Assembly: GCA_900315675.1 (NCBI GenBank)
Contig: OMZY01000012.1
Coordinates: 1 to 64,000, forward strand
Direction: 5' to 3'
From: an uncultured Eubacteriales bacterium
GTDB taxonomy: Bacteria; Bacillota; Clostridia; Christensenellales; Aristaeellaceae
DNA length: 64,000 nt
This document shows, piece by piece, positions 6,838 through 15,997 of the stretch. The stretch's first letter is position 1. The number at the start of each line of letters is the position of its first letter. The notes beneath the pieces were generated by a model that made no database searches, was not told the DNA's origin, and saw nothing but the letters and a program-made list of their open reading frames with translations. The position numbers were made by a program, and so were the translations under genes.

Positions 6838-7917
6838 TCAGCCCATGCCGGAACCCAGCAGCGGCATGTCATACTGGAAAAGAACTGTGTTGATTTCGAA
6901 GATATTGTAAAACCGGTTCGTAATGCAGTATTCCAGGATAATGTCCAGGGGGTTGCTGCGCGTCAGGGCAAAGCCGGCTTTGCTCAGCAGCCCTTTGGTT
7001 TCCGCAAGGGAAAGTTCCAGCGCCACCGCGAACGCGAGTACGGTGGGTTTGCTGGGCTGATAGGCGGGGTTTGAACGGATTTTACTGAACAGCTTCCGGT
7101 CAATATTGGCTTTTTTGTAGCACTCGGCGTCCGTCATGCCGCGTTCGTCAATCAGGTCCAGCAGGGTTTCGGAAAAGCCCTTGTCTGTTTGTTTCAGGAT
7201 TTTGTCCCAGTCCGGCGCGATCATTGCGTCCGGCGGCGCCTCCGAAGCCGGAATAGATTGTTTCGGCGCGGCGCAGACGGGATTGCCATGGATGGCGGCG
7301 CCCAGCTGGATATCCATTTCCAGCGCCGCTTTCTCATCCTGCCGCCAGAGCTGTTCCCGTGCGTTTTCCCTGCGGCTGATCAGGTGCTTTTCGGCATAGA
7401 CATCATCTATGTATTCCCGGATGTCCCGGAAAAGCTTTTTTCCGGTCAGCAGGGCGTCATGGCCGAAGATCACAAGATAAACCATCATTTCATGGTCCAT
7501 CAGGAAACCGGTAATGGTTTCCATGGCCACGGACAGAGCCTGGTCTTTCGGATAGCCGTAGGCGCCGGCGGAAATCATCGGAAAGGCGACGCTTTCGCAG
7601 CCTGCTTTATCCGCAAGCTCCAGGGAGCGGCGGTAGCAGGAGGCCAGCAGTTCCTTTTCGCCGTGTCCGCCTCCGTGCCAGACGGGACCGACCGTGTGAA
7701 TCACATACCGGGCAGGGAGCCGGTAGCCCTTGGTAATCTTCGCGTCGCCGGTCTCACAGCCGCCCAGGGTACGGCATTCCTCCAGCAGCTCCGGCCCGGC
7801 GGCACGGTGAATGGCGCCGTCCACACCCCCGCCGCCCAGCAGGGAACGGTTGGCCGCGTTGACGATGGCGTCCACTTTCATTTTGGTGATGTCATTTCGG
7901 ATCAGTTCAAAAGGCAT
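6838..7917 (-). CDS. macro-domain protein with C-terminal helical domain
   Basis: A 359-residue two-domain protein. Residues 1-170 form a macro domain, which binds or hydrolyses ADP-ribose derivatives: [20 protein letters not shown] is the ADP-ribose pocket, and the [13 protein letters not shown] segment is the second loop. After a variable linker (about 185-235) comes a helical domain (about 240-345) with a helix-turn-helix look, [20 protein letters not shown], as in XRE-type folds. It is cytoplasmic. AAGGAG lies 11 bases before the ATG. The VWA gene follows on the same strand. The target of the C-terminal domain is unknown. Confidence 0.87.
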   Translation of the reverse strand: MPFELIRNDITKMKVDAIVNAANRSLLGGGGVDGAIHRAAGPELLEECRTLGGCETGDAKITKGYRLPARYVIHTVGPVWHGGGHGEKELLASCYRRSLELADKAGCESVAFPMISAGAYGYPKDQALSVAMETITGFLMDHEMMVYLVIFGHDALLTGKKLFRDIREYIDDVYAEKHLISRRENAREQLWRQDEKAALEMDIQLGAAIHGNPVCAAPKQSIPASEAPPDAMIAPDWDKILKQTDKGFSETLLDLIDERGMTDAECYKKANIDRKLFSKIRSNPAYQPSKPTVLAFAVALELSLAETKGLLSKAGFALTRSNPLDIILEYCITNRFYNIFEINTVLFQYDMPLLGSGMG

Positions 7918-8060
7918 GAGGAATCACGCTCCTTTTCCTGATTTTATCAGAGCGGAAGGGATCTGTGCAAGTCTGTGCCGGAATGCCGCCTCTCGACAAG
8001 GGGCGCTTTTCATTGTATCGTATAGGGAAGAAAACAGACGCTGAAGGAGCATGGAATGCT

Positions 8061-8753
8061 ATGAGAATCATTTTTGTCCGTCACGGCGAACCGGATTATG
8101 AGCATGACTGCCTGACGGAAACGGGAAAACTGCAGGCTGTGGACGCCGCGGAACGCCTCCGGAACGAAGGCATAGAAGAAATATATGCCTCTCCGCAGGG
8201 CCGGGCTGCTCAGACCGCCGCGGCGACAGCGGAAGTGCTGAAACGCCCGGTTAAGACGCTGGATTATATGCGCGAACTGCACTGGGGCAGTATTGACGGA
8301 ACGCCGATTCCCTCCAATGGCCATCCGTGGAATCTTTCAGACCTGCTGGCGGAGGAAGGCTGGGATCTGATGAATCCCGACTGGCGGGAGCATCCCTATT
8401 TCAGCAATAATCTGGTGACCGCCAATGTGGACGAGGTGGCGGCGAAAACGGATGAATGGCTGCGTACCCTGGGATATGAGCGGGAGGGCGCTTTCTACCG
8501 GTGCGTAAGGACCGATGACCGGCAGAAAACCGTGGCGCTCTTCAGCCATGGCGGTTCCTCCGCGGCGGCGATGGGACGGATCCTGAACCTGCCTTTCCCC
8601 TATGCCTGCGCCCTGCTTCATCTGGAATTCACCGGGATTACTATTATCCGGCTGGACCGGAGGCCGGGTTCCAGGCGCCTGCCCTGCCTGGAGCTGGCCA
8701 ATGACGGACGGCATATTCACGGAACGCATTATCACCGGCTGAAGGACATGTGA
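8061..8753 (+). CDS. histidine phosphatase family protein
   Basis: A 230-residue phosphatase of the phosphoglycerate-mutase-like superfamily. The catalytic RHG motif is at residues 7-9 (FVRHGE), the second conserved Arg is in SPQGRAAQTA, the acid region is around RELHWGSIDG, and the second His is in LFSHGGSS. The start was set at the ATG with GGAG ten bases upstream; the open frame extends further but into non-coding sequence. The substrate cannot be told. The CapA-like gene starts 20 bases downstream. Confidence 0.88.
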   Translation: MRIIFVRHGEPDYEHDCLTETGKLQAVDAAERLRNEGIEEIYASPQGRAAQTAAATAEVLKRPVKTLDYMRELHWGSIDGTPIPSNGHPWNLSDLLAEEGWDLMNPDWREHPYFSNNLVTANVDEVAAKTDEWLRTLGYEREGAFYRCVRTDDRQKTVALFSHGGSSAAAMGRILNLPFPYACALLHLEFTGITIIRLDRRPGSRRLPCLELANDGRHIHGTHYHRLKDM

Positions 8754-8772
8754 GAATCCGGAGGGATGGATC

Positions 8773-9888
8773 ATGACCGCAAGGAACGGACGGAGAAATG
8801 GAATTCTACTGCTGGCGGCAGTCCTGCTGCTGTTCCGGCCTGCCTGGGCGGCTGCTTCCGGCGAATGGCTGACGCTCTCCTCTTCCGGCAGTCCGGAGGA
8901 GCTCGCCGGTCCTGTTCAGGAATTTACCGGCACAGTCCGGATGACCTTCCTGGGGGACTGCACCCTCGGGGGAGAGGAGAAACTCCGCTACGCAGCCCGG
9001 GGATTTCACCGGGTGGTTGAACAGAACGGATCAGACTATCCTTTCCGGAACCTGACAGCGCTTACCGCCGGGGATGACCTGACTGTGGCGAACCTGGAGG
9101 GCGTGCTGTCGGACCGGGATCTTCCCAAAGTCAAAAAGACATATAACTTCAAAGGAGCCACAGCTTATACGGAAATCCTGAAGGCCGGCTCTGTGGAATG
9201 CGTGACCCTGGCCAACAATCATTCCCATGATTATGATACGGCCGGCTATCAGGATACGAAGGCGGCGCTGGAAGCCGCCGGTGTGGCATACTTTGGCACG
9301 GACTGTTCGGCGGTCTGGAGGAACGGGGACGGCCTGATGATCGGCTTCCTGGGCGTTTCCGGTTCCCTGTCCGGCAGCCGGGCCAGGGACTACGCGGAAC
9401 GGGCAGAGACGCTCCGTGCCGCGGGCTGCGCGGCGGTGATCACGGTGATGCATGCCGGAACGGAATATGCATCCGCGCCGGACAGCTATCAGGAACAGAT
9501 TGTCAACCGGGCAATCAACTGCGGGTCGGATCTGATCATCGGGCATCATCCCCATGTGGTACAGGGATATGAGATCCGGAACGGCGTGCCGGTGGTTTTC
9601 AGCCTGGGGAACTGCGTTTTCGGAGGAAACACCAACCCGAAGGATCAGGACGCGCTGGCGGTGCAGGCGGAGCTTGCCTTTTATGAGGGAGAACTGGAGA
9701 ATATCATCCTGCGATTTTATCCCCTTTCCGTTTCCGGCGTACCGGGAAGAAATGATTATTCGCCGGTGCTGCTGGAGGGTGCGGACGCGGAGCGGGTGCT
9801 GGAAAAGATGGAAAAATCGACGGGCGTCTCCCCGGGTACCTTTGATTCCGCCGGGGGCGCGGCGGTCAGCATTCCCCGGAAACAGTGA
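8773..9888 (+). CDS. CapA/PgsA-like secreted metallophosphatase-fold protein
   Basis: A 371-residue protein with an N-terminal signal peptide (ILLLAAVLLLFRPAWAAAS). The mature part carries the CapA hallmarks: MTFLGDCTLGG, VANLEGVLS, LANNHSHDYDTAGYQDT and IIGHHPHVVQGYE, which correspond to the metal-ligand loops of this calcineurin-like branch. Family members include PgsA/CapA of poly-gamma-glutamate synthesis, but no capB/capC genes are near, so the true role is unclear. GGAGGG lies seven bases before the ATG. A terminator follows. Confidence 0.87.
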   Translation: MTARNGRRNGILLLAAVLLLFRPAWAAASGEWLTLSSSGSPEELAGPVQEFTGTVRMTFLGDCTLGGEEKLRYAARGFHRVVEQNGSDYPFRNLTALTAGDDLTVANLEGVLSDRDLPKVKKTYNFKGATAYTEILKAGSVECVTLANNHSHDYDTAGYQDTKAALEAAGVAYFGTDCSAVWRNGDGLMIGFLGVSGSLSGSRARDYAERAETLRAAGCAAVITVMHAGTEYASAPDSYQEQIVNRAINCGSDLIIGHHPHVVQGYEIRNGVPVVFSLGNCVFGGNTNPKDQDALAVQAELAFYEGELENIILRFYPLSVSGVPGRNDYSPVLLEGADAERVLEKMEKSTGVSPGTFDSAGGAAVSIPRKQ

Positions 9889-9896
9889 AATAACCT

Positions 9897-9921
9897 GCCT
9901 GCCGGTTTCCCGGCAGGCTTT
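9897..9921 (+). terminator. terminator after the CapA-like gene
   Basis: GCCTGCCGG (9897-9905) pairs with 9910-9918 around a TTTC loop and is followed by TTTCT. The T-run is short. Confidence 0.65.
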
Positions 9922-9936
9922 CTGCGCTGTCCGGCA

Positions 9937-9965
9937 TTGCTGAGGATGGGGAAGAATGGTATAAT
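9937..9965 (+). promoter_or_regulatory. sigma-A promoter of the pullulanase gene
   Basis: TTGCTG (9937-9942), a 17-base spacer and TATAAT (9960-9965), with TGG giving an extended -10. The start codon lies about 45 bases downstream. Confidence 0.75.
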
Positions 9966-10010
9966 CCAGACAGAATCGAGTGACATTGATATACAGCAGG
10001 AGGGATGAAG

Positions 10011-12608
10011 ATGAAGAAGATCATGTGTATGCTGACCGCTTTGCTGATGACGCTGACGCTGCTGTGCGGACCGGCAGCCGGGGCGGAGGAGGAAGAATAC
10101 ACCCTGCCCCGGGAGGAAGGAACGCGCCAGCTCACCTTCTACTGGCAGGATGAGGAAGCAGATTACAGCACCTGTGACATGTGGATCTGGTATCCCAACG
10201 CGGACGGACACGGATACCTGTTCCATCCCTGCGCCTACGGCGTGAAGGTTGTCCTGAACGTTCCGGAGGATGTCAGTGAAGTGGGCTTCATCGTCCGCCG
10301 CAGATGTTCGGATCCCGGCGGAGCAAGCTGGGGCGAAGCGACGAAGGACTATGACGGCGATCGCTATGCGGAAATAACCGGGGACACAACCGAGGTTTAT
10401 CTGCTGCCCGGGGATGAGAATCAGTATAAGAGCAATGACGGCGGCGTGACGCTGTACCAGGAGAAGAAAATGACCATGGCAGGCATTATCGAGCTGAATC
10501 AGATTCAGTATTACCTGAATCCCGCGGTCAGGCTTGAGTCCCTGGACCAGGTGACGGTGACCGAGCAGGAAACCGGCCGGAAACTGGAGGTGACCGGGCT
10601 TTCCAGCCTGAACAACAGCGTGATCGCCGGCAAGATCACCGTCGGGGAGGAACTGGACCTGACCCGTTCCTATACGGTGCAGATTGAAGGATATGACGCG
10701 ATCACCGCGGTACCCACCGGCGTGTTTGATTCCGCCGCTTTCGCGGAAAAATACAATTATGACGGGGACGACCTGGGCGCCGTACCGGGTGAAAACGGAA
10801 CGACCTTTAAGGTCTGGGCGCCGACGGCGTCGAAAGTGGTACTGAACCTGTTTGAAGCCGGCGACGGCGGAGAGGCATATGACCGGGTGGAAATGACCCG
10901 GGGAGAGCAGGGCGTCTGGAGTACGGAACAGCCCTGCGGTGCCGGAACCTATTACACCTACACGGTCACAACGGTTGTCGGGGAACAGGAAGCGGTGGAT
11001 CCCTACGCCCGCGCAGCCGGTGTGAACGGGGACCGGGGTATGGTCATCAACCTGGATGAGACAGATCCGGAAGGCTTCGGAGAGGATGCCTTCGTTGACA
11101 GCATCAGCGCCTACAATGAAGCGGTGATCTGGGAAGTGCATGTCCGCGATTTCTCCAATAAGCTGGCCTCATCGGCGTATCCGGGCAAATACCTGGCCTT
11201 TACCGAGCACGGCCTGACCAACGCGTCCGGAGAACCGGCGGGTGTTGATTACCTGACGGACCTGGGGATCACCCATGTGCACCTGCAGCCGGTATACGAC
11301 TATGCCACCGTGGACGAGTCCTCCGATGAACCGCAGTTCAACTGGGGATATGATCCGAAGAACTATAACGTGCCGGAAGGCAGCTATTCCACGGATCCGT
11401 TCCACGGCGAGGTCCGCGTCAGGGAATTCAAGCAGATGGTACAGGCCCTGCATCAGAGCGGGCTGGGCGTGGTGATGGACGTGGTGTACAACCACACCTA
11501 TGACGGGAACTCCTGCTTCAACCGGATTGTGCCGTATTACTACTATCGTTTTGATAACCGGGGCGGCTGGTCCAACGGTTCCGGCTGCGGCAATGAGACC
11601 GCTTCGGAGCGGTTCATGTTCCGGAAATACATGGTGGATTCCGTCAGCTACTGGGCGAAGGAATACCATGTGGACGGCTTCCGCTTTGACCTGATGGCGC
11701 TCCATGATGTCCAGACCATGCAGGAGATTGAGGCTGCCGTGCATGCCGTCAATCCGCGGGCTATCCTTTACGGAGAAGGCTGGACCGGCGGCACAACTCC
11801 CCTGATGGAAAACCGGCGGGCGAGCCAGGCCAACATCAAAAAGGTCACGGCTTCCGAGGGGGCCATCGGCGCGGTCGCGGTGTTCAACGACGCGATCCGG
11901 GACGGCCTGAAGGGCAGTGTGTTCAACGCAAAGGACCGGGGCTACATCAGCGGAATCATCAGCAAAAACACAGCCGGACAGGTGGTTTTCGGACTGACCG
12001 GAGGCGTGAAGAACACGATGGTTTCCTGGTCGGTGCCGAATAACGGCGTTATCAACTATATGGCCTGCCATGACAATCATACGCTGTATGACCGGCTGCT
12101 GGCTTCCTGCTCCGTTGAAACTCCTGAGGAACGCCTGAGAATGAACCGCTTCGGCACTTCGATCATCATGATCGGCAAGGGAATTCCCTTCTTCCTGGCC
12201 GGGGAGGAGATCCTGCGGTCCAAGGGCGGGGATTCCAACAGCTATAAGTCTTCCGACGAAGTGAACAATATCCGCTGGGACGACCTGACGGCCGGCAGCG
12301 ACAACATGGCGATGCGGGACTTCTACCGCGGGCTGATTGCCCTGCGGAAAGCCAACGCCTTTATCACCGGCGGGGAGATTGCCTGCGAGGTGCTGGAGGA
12401 CAGCGCGATTGAGGTCCGCTGGACAGAAAATGAAAAGACAGTCGCTTACGCGCTGATTAACCCGCGCGGAGACCGGGAGGCGGTCCTGCCGGAAGGGGAA
12501 TGGCAGGCGCTGCTGTATAACGAAACGATTGATCCGGAAGGCACACAGACGCTCAGTGGAACGGTGAACGTTGCCGGCCGTACGGTACTGCTGGTCCGGG
12601 CCCGGTAA
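10011..12608 (+). CDS. pulA: secreted type I pullulanase (GH13)
   Basis: About 865 residues. A signal peptide (MKKIMCMLTALLMTLTLLCG) is followed by a starch-binding module of CBM41 type (about 35-135), a linking domain, a CBM48-like domain (about 245-340), and a GH13 barrel. The four alpha-amylase regions are present: DVVYNHTYD, GFRFDLMAL with the nucleophile Asp, ILYGEGW with the acid Glu, and MACHDNHT. The YNWGYDP signature of type I pullulanases appears as FNWGYDPKNYNVPE. It debranches alpha-1,6 links of pullulan and starch outside the cell. The second ATG was chosen because AGGAGG is seven bases upstream of it. Confidence 0.93.
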   Translation: MKKIMCMLTALLMTLTLLCGPAAGAEEEEYTLPREEGTRQLTFYWQDEEADYSTCDMWIWYPNADGHGYLFHPCAYGVKVVLNVPEDVSEVGFIVRRRCSDPGGASWGEATKDYDGDRYAEITGDTTEVYLLPGDENQYKSNDGGVTLYQEKKMTMAGIIELNQIQYYLNPAVRLESLDQVTVTEQETGRKLEVTGLSSLNNSVIAGKITVGEELDLTRSYTVQIEGYDAITAVPTGVFDSAAFAEKYNYDGDDLGAVPGENGTTFKVWAPTASKVVLNLFEAGDGGEAYDRVEMTRGEQGVWSTEQPCGAGTYYTYTVTTVVGEQEAVDPYARAAGVNGDRGMVINLDETDPEGFGEDAFVDSISAYNEAVIWEVHVRDFSNKLASSAYPGKYLAFTEHGLTNASGEPAGVDYLTDLGITHVHLQPVYDYATVDESSDEPQFNWGYDPKNYNVPEGSYSTDPFHGEVRVREFKQMVQALHQSGLGVVMDVVYNHTYDGNSCFNRIVPYYYYRFDNRGGWSNGSGCGNETASERFMFRKYMVDSVSYWAKEYHVDGFRFDLMALHDVQTMQEIEAAVHAVNPRAILYGEGWTGGTTPLMENRRASQANIKKVTASEGAIGAVAVFNDAIRDGLKGSVFNAKDRGYISGIISKNTAGQVVFGLTGGVKNTMVSWSVPNNGVINYMACHDNHTLYDRLLASCSVETPEERLRMNRFGTSIIMIGKGIPFFLAGEEILRSKGGDSNSYKSSDEVNNIRWDDLTAGSDNMAMRDFYRGLIALRKANAFITGGEIACEVLEDSAIEVRWTENEKTVAYALINPRGDREAVLPEGEWQALLYNETIDPEGTQTLSGTVNVAGRTVLLVRAR

Positions 12609-12625
12609 ACAGGAAAGAGGATTGT

Positions 12626-12856
12626 ATGAAGAGCATTCTGATCAGGGATACGACCCGGGAGGAACGGGCAGCCATCGTGGCGGAGGCTATCGGGAATATC
12701 GAGGGCGCCTGCGACGGCTGTGCCCCCGGAATCATCCGGATGTATGAGGAATACATTGAAGGCCGGATGGAACTCCGGGAAGTGAACGCCGCCTTCCGTA
12801 CCGGCTATGTTTCCGGCAGGGAAGGACCGGAAAAAACAGGATGCGGAATACTGTAA
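12626..12856 (+). CDS. small conserved protein, 76 aa
   Basis: A short acidic protein with the pattern ILIRDTTREERAAIVAEA and a GACDGCAPG turn holding two cysteines. I recall similar small proteins in other clostridia, sometimes loosely labelled as purine-related, but no function is established. AAAGAGG lies five bases before the ATG. It starts 17 bases after the pullulanase stop and ends at a terminator, so it is likely co-transcribed with the pullulanase. Confidence 0.72.
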   Translation: MKSILIRDTTREERAAIVAEAIGNIEGACDGCAPGIIRMYEEYIEGRMELREVNAAFRTGYVSGREGPEKTGCGIL

Positions 12857-12866
12857 GGAACCCCTT

Positions 12867-12893
12867 AAGCTGCCGGGCAACCGGCAGCTTTTT
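12867..12893 (+). terminator. terminator of the pullulanase transcript
   Basis: AAGCTGCCGG (12867-12876) pairs with 12881-12890 around a GCAA tetraloop, followed by TTTC. Confidence 0.82.
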
Positions 12894-12908
12894 CATGCCG
12901 GGCCCGGC

Positions 12909-12937
12909 TTGCTTATTCCACCGCAACCCCCTATAAT
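12909..12937 (+). promoter_or_regulatory. sigma-A promoter of the metallophosphoesterase operon
   Basis: TTGCTT (12909-12914), a 17-base spacer and TATAAT (12932-12937). The start codon is 27 bases downstream. Confidence 0.72.
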
Positions 12938-12964
12938 GGGTTCAGGAAAAGAGGTGAGTGGACC

Positions 12965-14047
12965 GTGAGACGGGAGAGGAATCAGTACATTTTTGCTTCG
13001 GAACTGATCCGGAAGAACCGGAAACATCATATCCGCACCGCGGTTCTGCTCCTGCTGCCGATCCTGATTGTTCTTCTGTGGGTGGTGAACTTTACCCTTT
13101 CCCACCGGGTGCTGCTTCGGGAAGAAAAACTGACAATCCTGAACCTGCCGCCGGATCTGGAAAACTACTCCATCCTTCATATCAGCGATCTTCACGGCGA
13201 AAGATTCGGCGAAGGCCAGAAGGGGATCGATTCTGTCCTGGACAACGTCCGCTATTCCTGTGTGGTGATGACCGGAGACATGCTGGGAGAGGACGGAGAT
13301 GTCGGCCCCTTGCTGGAGCTGATTGACCTGATGCCGCATGATACGCCGAAGTTCCTGATTGCCGGCGATACGGACGGACCGTTTATTGAGACAAAGGCGC
13401 ACAGCAGCCTTTCTGTCTATACGGACTGGGCGGACCGGCTGATTGCGGCGGGTGTGAAGATTGTTGACAAGCCAGTGCTGATTACCCGGGAAAAAGGCAG
13501 GCTCTGGATTGTTCCGGAAAGCGTGTATACGCTGGATCTGTGGCGTCTGCAGGGGACTGTTGAGGATCAGCTGGATTCGCTGAACAAACGGGCCGCCTCC
13601 TTAACCGCAGACGACGCGGCACGGATCCGTTCGCTGGAATATGAGCTGCAGCGGATCGAGGAACTGAAGGAAATCAAAAAACAGTTTTTATCAACCGATA
13701 TACAGGTGGTGCTGGCCCATACCCCGCTGAGCGAGGAATATGTTTCAGATATGATTGCCGGAGCAGAAAAGGACAATGTTTATTCCCTGCGCTATGCTTC
13801 TCTGATCCTGGCCGGGCATTATAACGGTGGACAATGGAGGATTCCCTTTGTCGGTGCCATTTATGTACCGGAACTGGGCTGGTTCCCGAAGGATCAGGAA
13901 ATACAGGGACTGAGCTATGTTAACGGAATTCCGCAGTATATCAGCCCGGGAATGGGATCTGATCCTCATTATGAGCATCAGCCGGGCCGGGTCTTTAATA
14001 ATCCTGTAATCACAAAGATTACATTAACCAGGAAAGCAGAGAGATAA
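12965..14047 (+). CDS. membrane-anchored metallophosphoesterase
   Basis: A 360-residue calcineurin-like phosphoesterase with a single N-terminal membrane helix (about 25-45, AVLLLLPILIVLLWVVNF). Metal-binding motifs follow in order: ISDLHGE, VMTGDML, LIAGDTDG (where family members usually have GNHD/E), LAHTP and LAGHYNGGQ (usual GHTHGGQ). The altered third and fifth motifs suggest a divergent active site. A coiled segment (about 195-235) is inserted before the LAHTP motif. The start is GTG with AGGTGAG upstream. The MATE gene begins five bases after the stop. Confidence 0.83.
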   Translation: MRRERNQYIFASELIRKNRKHHIRTAVLLLLPILIVLLWVVNFTLSHRVLLREEKLTILNLPPDLENYSILHISDLHGERFGEGQKGIDSVLDNVRYSCVVMTGDMLGEDGDVGPLLELIDLMPHDTPKFLIAGDTDGPFIETKAHSSLSVYTDWADRLIAAGVKIVDKPVLITREKGRLWIVPESVYTLDLWRLQGTVEDQLDSLNKRAASLTADDAARIRSLEYELQRIEELKEIKKQFLSTDIQVVLAHTPLSEEYVSDMIAGAEKDNVYSLRYASLILAGHYNGGQWRIPFVGAIYVPELGWFPKDQEIQGLSYVNGIPQYISPGMGSDPHYEHQPGRVFNNPVITKITLTRKAER

Positions 14048-14052
14048 AAACC

Positions 14053-15441
14053 ATGTTCCGTTTTCGCCGGGAAAGGCGGGGACGTCGTGAAATCAACATG
14101 ACGGAGGGCCCGCTGCTTCCCAGAATCCTGGCCTTTTCAGGACCGCTGATCCTGACGGGTATTCTGCAGCTTTTGTATAACGCGGCGGATGTGATTGTGG
14201 TGGGCAATTATGCAGGCCACGAAGCCCTGGCTGCGGTTTCCTCCACAGGTTCCCTGATTAACCTGCTGGTAAATGTCTTCATGGGCCTGGGCGTCGGGGC
14301 AAGCGTGGCGGTGGCCCGGAACTACGGCGCACGGGATGTGAAAGCGCTGCGCAAGGCGGAGCATACAGCCATGACGCTTGCCCTTTTCATGGGCGTCGCG
14401 GTGGGAATCTTCGGGTTCCTGGCGGCCCGGCCGCTGCTTCAGATGATGGATTCCCCGCCGGACGTGATTGACGGCGCGACGCTTTATGTGCGGATCTATT
14501 TCCTGGGGATGCCCGCCAATATGCTGTACAATTTCGGCGCGGCCACCATGCGCGCGGTCGGGGATACCAAACGTCCCATGGTTTACCTGATGATTTCCGG
14601 CCTGGTGAATGTCCTGCTGAATCTGCTGCTGGTCATTGTGTTCCATATGGATGTGGCTGGCGTGGCAATCGCTACGGTGGCCAGCCAGGTGGTCAGCATG
14701 GTGCTGGTGCTGCTGTGCCTGTTCCGCACCCGCGGCGTGACCCAGCTGAACCTGCGGGAATGCCGGATCGACGGAAAGAGCCTGCGGGAGATCCTGCGCA
14801 TCGGCCTGCCGGCCGGTCTGCAGGGAAGCCTGTTCTCCATTTCCAATGTGCTGATTCAGTCTTCGGTCAACTCCTTCGGCTCCCTGGTGGTTGCCGGAAA
14901 CGGGGTGGCGTCCAATATTGAAGGCTTTGTTTATACGGCGATGAACGCCCAGCACCAGGCGGACATGACCTTTGCCAGCCAGAACTACGGAGCCGGCAAG
15001 GCTGACCGGGTGCGGAAGACGCTCTGGTGCTGCCTGGGAATCGTTACGGTGATCGGCCTGGGAATGGGCCTGCTGATCCTGTTGTTCGGCGCGCCCCTGA
15101 TGAGCCTGTACAATTCCGAGGCGCAGGTGATTTCGGACGGCCTGGTGCGCATGGGAATCATCATGCCCACGTATTTCCTCTGCGGACTGATGGATGTCAT
15201 GGTCGGCCAGCTGCGGGGAATCGGCTATTCCATCATGCCGATGATCGTTTCCCTGACCGGAGCCTGTCTGCTGCGGATCGTCTGGATTATGACGGTTTTC
15301 GCGCAGAACCATACCCTGACGGTCCTGTATATGTCCTATCCGGTGTCGTGGTTTGTGACTTTCGCGATCCACTTCTTCTGTTATATGCTTGTGGCCCGGA
15401 AACGTCTTGATCAGCTGAAGGCTGTTCCGGCGCAGGGCTGA
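14053..15441 (+). CDS. MATE family multidrug exporter
   Basis: A 462-residue integral membrane protein with about twelve hydrophobic segments in two halves, typical of MATE/NorM-like exporters driven by sodium or proton gradients. The N-terminal half has the family phrase GPLILTGILQLLYNAADVIVVGNYAGHEALAAV, given here in shortened form as LYNAADVIVVGNY. The second half begins near IGLPAGLQGSLFSISNV. It follows the phosphoesterase closely and is followed 20 bases later by a Cys-rich protein gene. Another MATE gene lies at 55741. The substrate is unknown. Confidence 0.9.
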   Translation: MFRFRRERRGRREINMTEGPLLPRILAFSGPLILTGILQLLYNAADVIVVGNYAGHEALAAVSSTGSLINLLVNVFMGLGVGASVAVARNYGARDVKALRKAEHTAMTLALFMGVAVGIFGFLAARPLLQMMDSPPDVIDGATLYVRIYFLGMPANMLYNFGAATMRAVGDTKRPMVYLMISGLVNVLLNLLLVIVFHMDVAGVAIATVASQVVSMVLVLLCLFRTRGVTQLNLRECRIDGKSLREILRIGLPAGLQGSLFSISNVLIQSSVNSFGSLVVAGNGVASNIEGFVYTAMNAQHQADMTFASQNYGAGKADRVRKTLWCCLGIVTVIGLGMGLLILLFGAPLMSLYNSEAQVISDGLVRMGIIMPTYFLCGLMDVMVGQLRGIGYSIMPMIVSLTGACLLRIVWIMTVFAQNHTLTVLYMSYPVSWFVTFAIHFFCYMLVARKRLDQLKAVPAQG

Positions 15442-15461
15442 CCCGTCTGAAGGAGGACGGA

Positions 15462-15968
15462 ATGATGGATGCCGCGGTATCTGCTGCCCGGGAAAAACTG
15501 AAAAATGTGACGCCGCTGAAGAAAGACTGCGGCCGCGTCTGCAATGCTGCCTGCTGCCGCCCTCTGGAGGGGGAGGAAACAGGCATGCTGCTTTTTCCCG
15601 GGGAGGCGGAGGCCTACACGGACCGGGAAGACTGGAAGATCCGGCATACCGCTCAGGGAGAACTGGTGGTTTGCCCCGGCAGCTGCAACCGGGAGGAACG
15701 GCCGCTTTCCTGCCGGTTTTTTCCGCTGCTGCCTCTGATCGGAGAAGACGGGACGATCCGGGTAGTGACGGATCTGCGGGCAAAGGCGGTCTGCCCGCTG
15801 GCCCGGCAGGGGAAAAGCGCCCTGGATCCGGCGTTCATTGAGGCGGTCCGGGAGGCAGGAAAGCTGCTGGCACAAAGCGAGGAGCAGGCTCTGTTCCTGG
15901 ATGTACTGGAAGCAGAACAGGAGGAGCTGAAGGAACTCAGGAGGCAATTCACAATTCATAATTCATAA
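15462..15968 (+). CDS. Cys-rich YkgJ-like protein
   Basis: A 168-residue soluble protein with clustered cysteines: CGRVCNAACC near residue 23, CPGSC in the middle, and a later SCRFFPLLP and VCPLA. The layout resembles YkgJ-type zinc- or iron-sulfur-binding proteins, of unknown function. GGAGG lies upstream of the ATG pair. The last six residues (FTIHNS) and the stop are encoded by an AT heptad repeat, so the native C-terminus may have been changed by its arrival. Confidence 0.78.
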   Translation: MMDAAVSAAREKLKNVTPLKKDCGRVCNAACCRPLEGEETGMLLFPGEAEAYTDREDWKIRHTAQGELVVCPGSCNREERPLSCRFFPLLPLIGEDGTIRVVTDLRAKAVCPLARQGKSALDPAFIEAVREAGKLLAQSEEQALFLDVLEAEQEELKELRRQFTIHNS

Positions 15969-15970
15969 TG
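15945..15970. repeat. AT heptad repeat (AATTCAC/AATTCAT type)
   Basis: CAATTCACAATTCATAATTC repeats with a 7-base period. It supplies the stop codon of the preceding gene and an ATG (15968) in front of the methyltransferase. The same heptads occur at 17597, 25088, 25146, 40923, 41028 and 43294. Confidence 0.75.
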
Positions 15971-15997
15971 ATACAGACCGGTAGTCGTGGGAAGGGG

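Noticed and set aside
14137-15783. A 548-codon minus-strand open frame
   Set aside because: It mirrors the MATE and Cys-rich genes on the other strand and has the His/Gln/Arg-rich composition typical of shadows of membrane-protein genes. The same applies to the long minus-strand frames over smc, the ABC fusion and beta-galactosidase.
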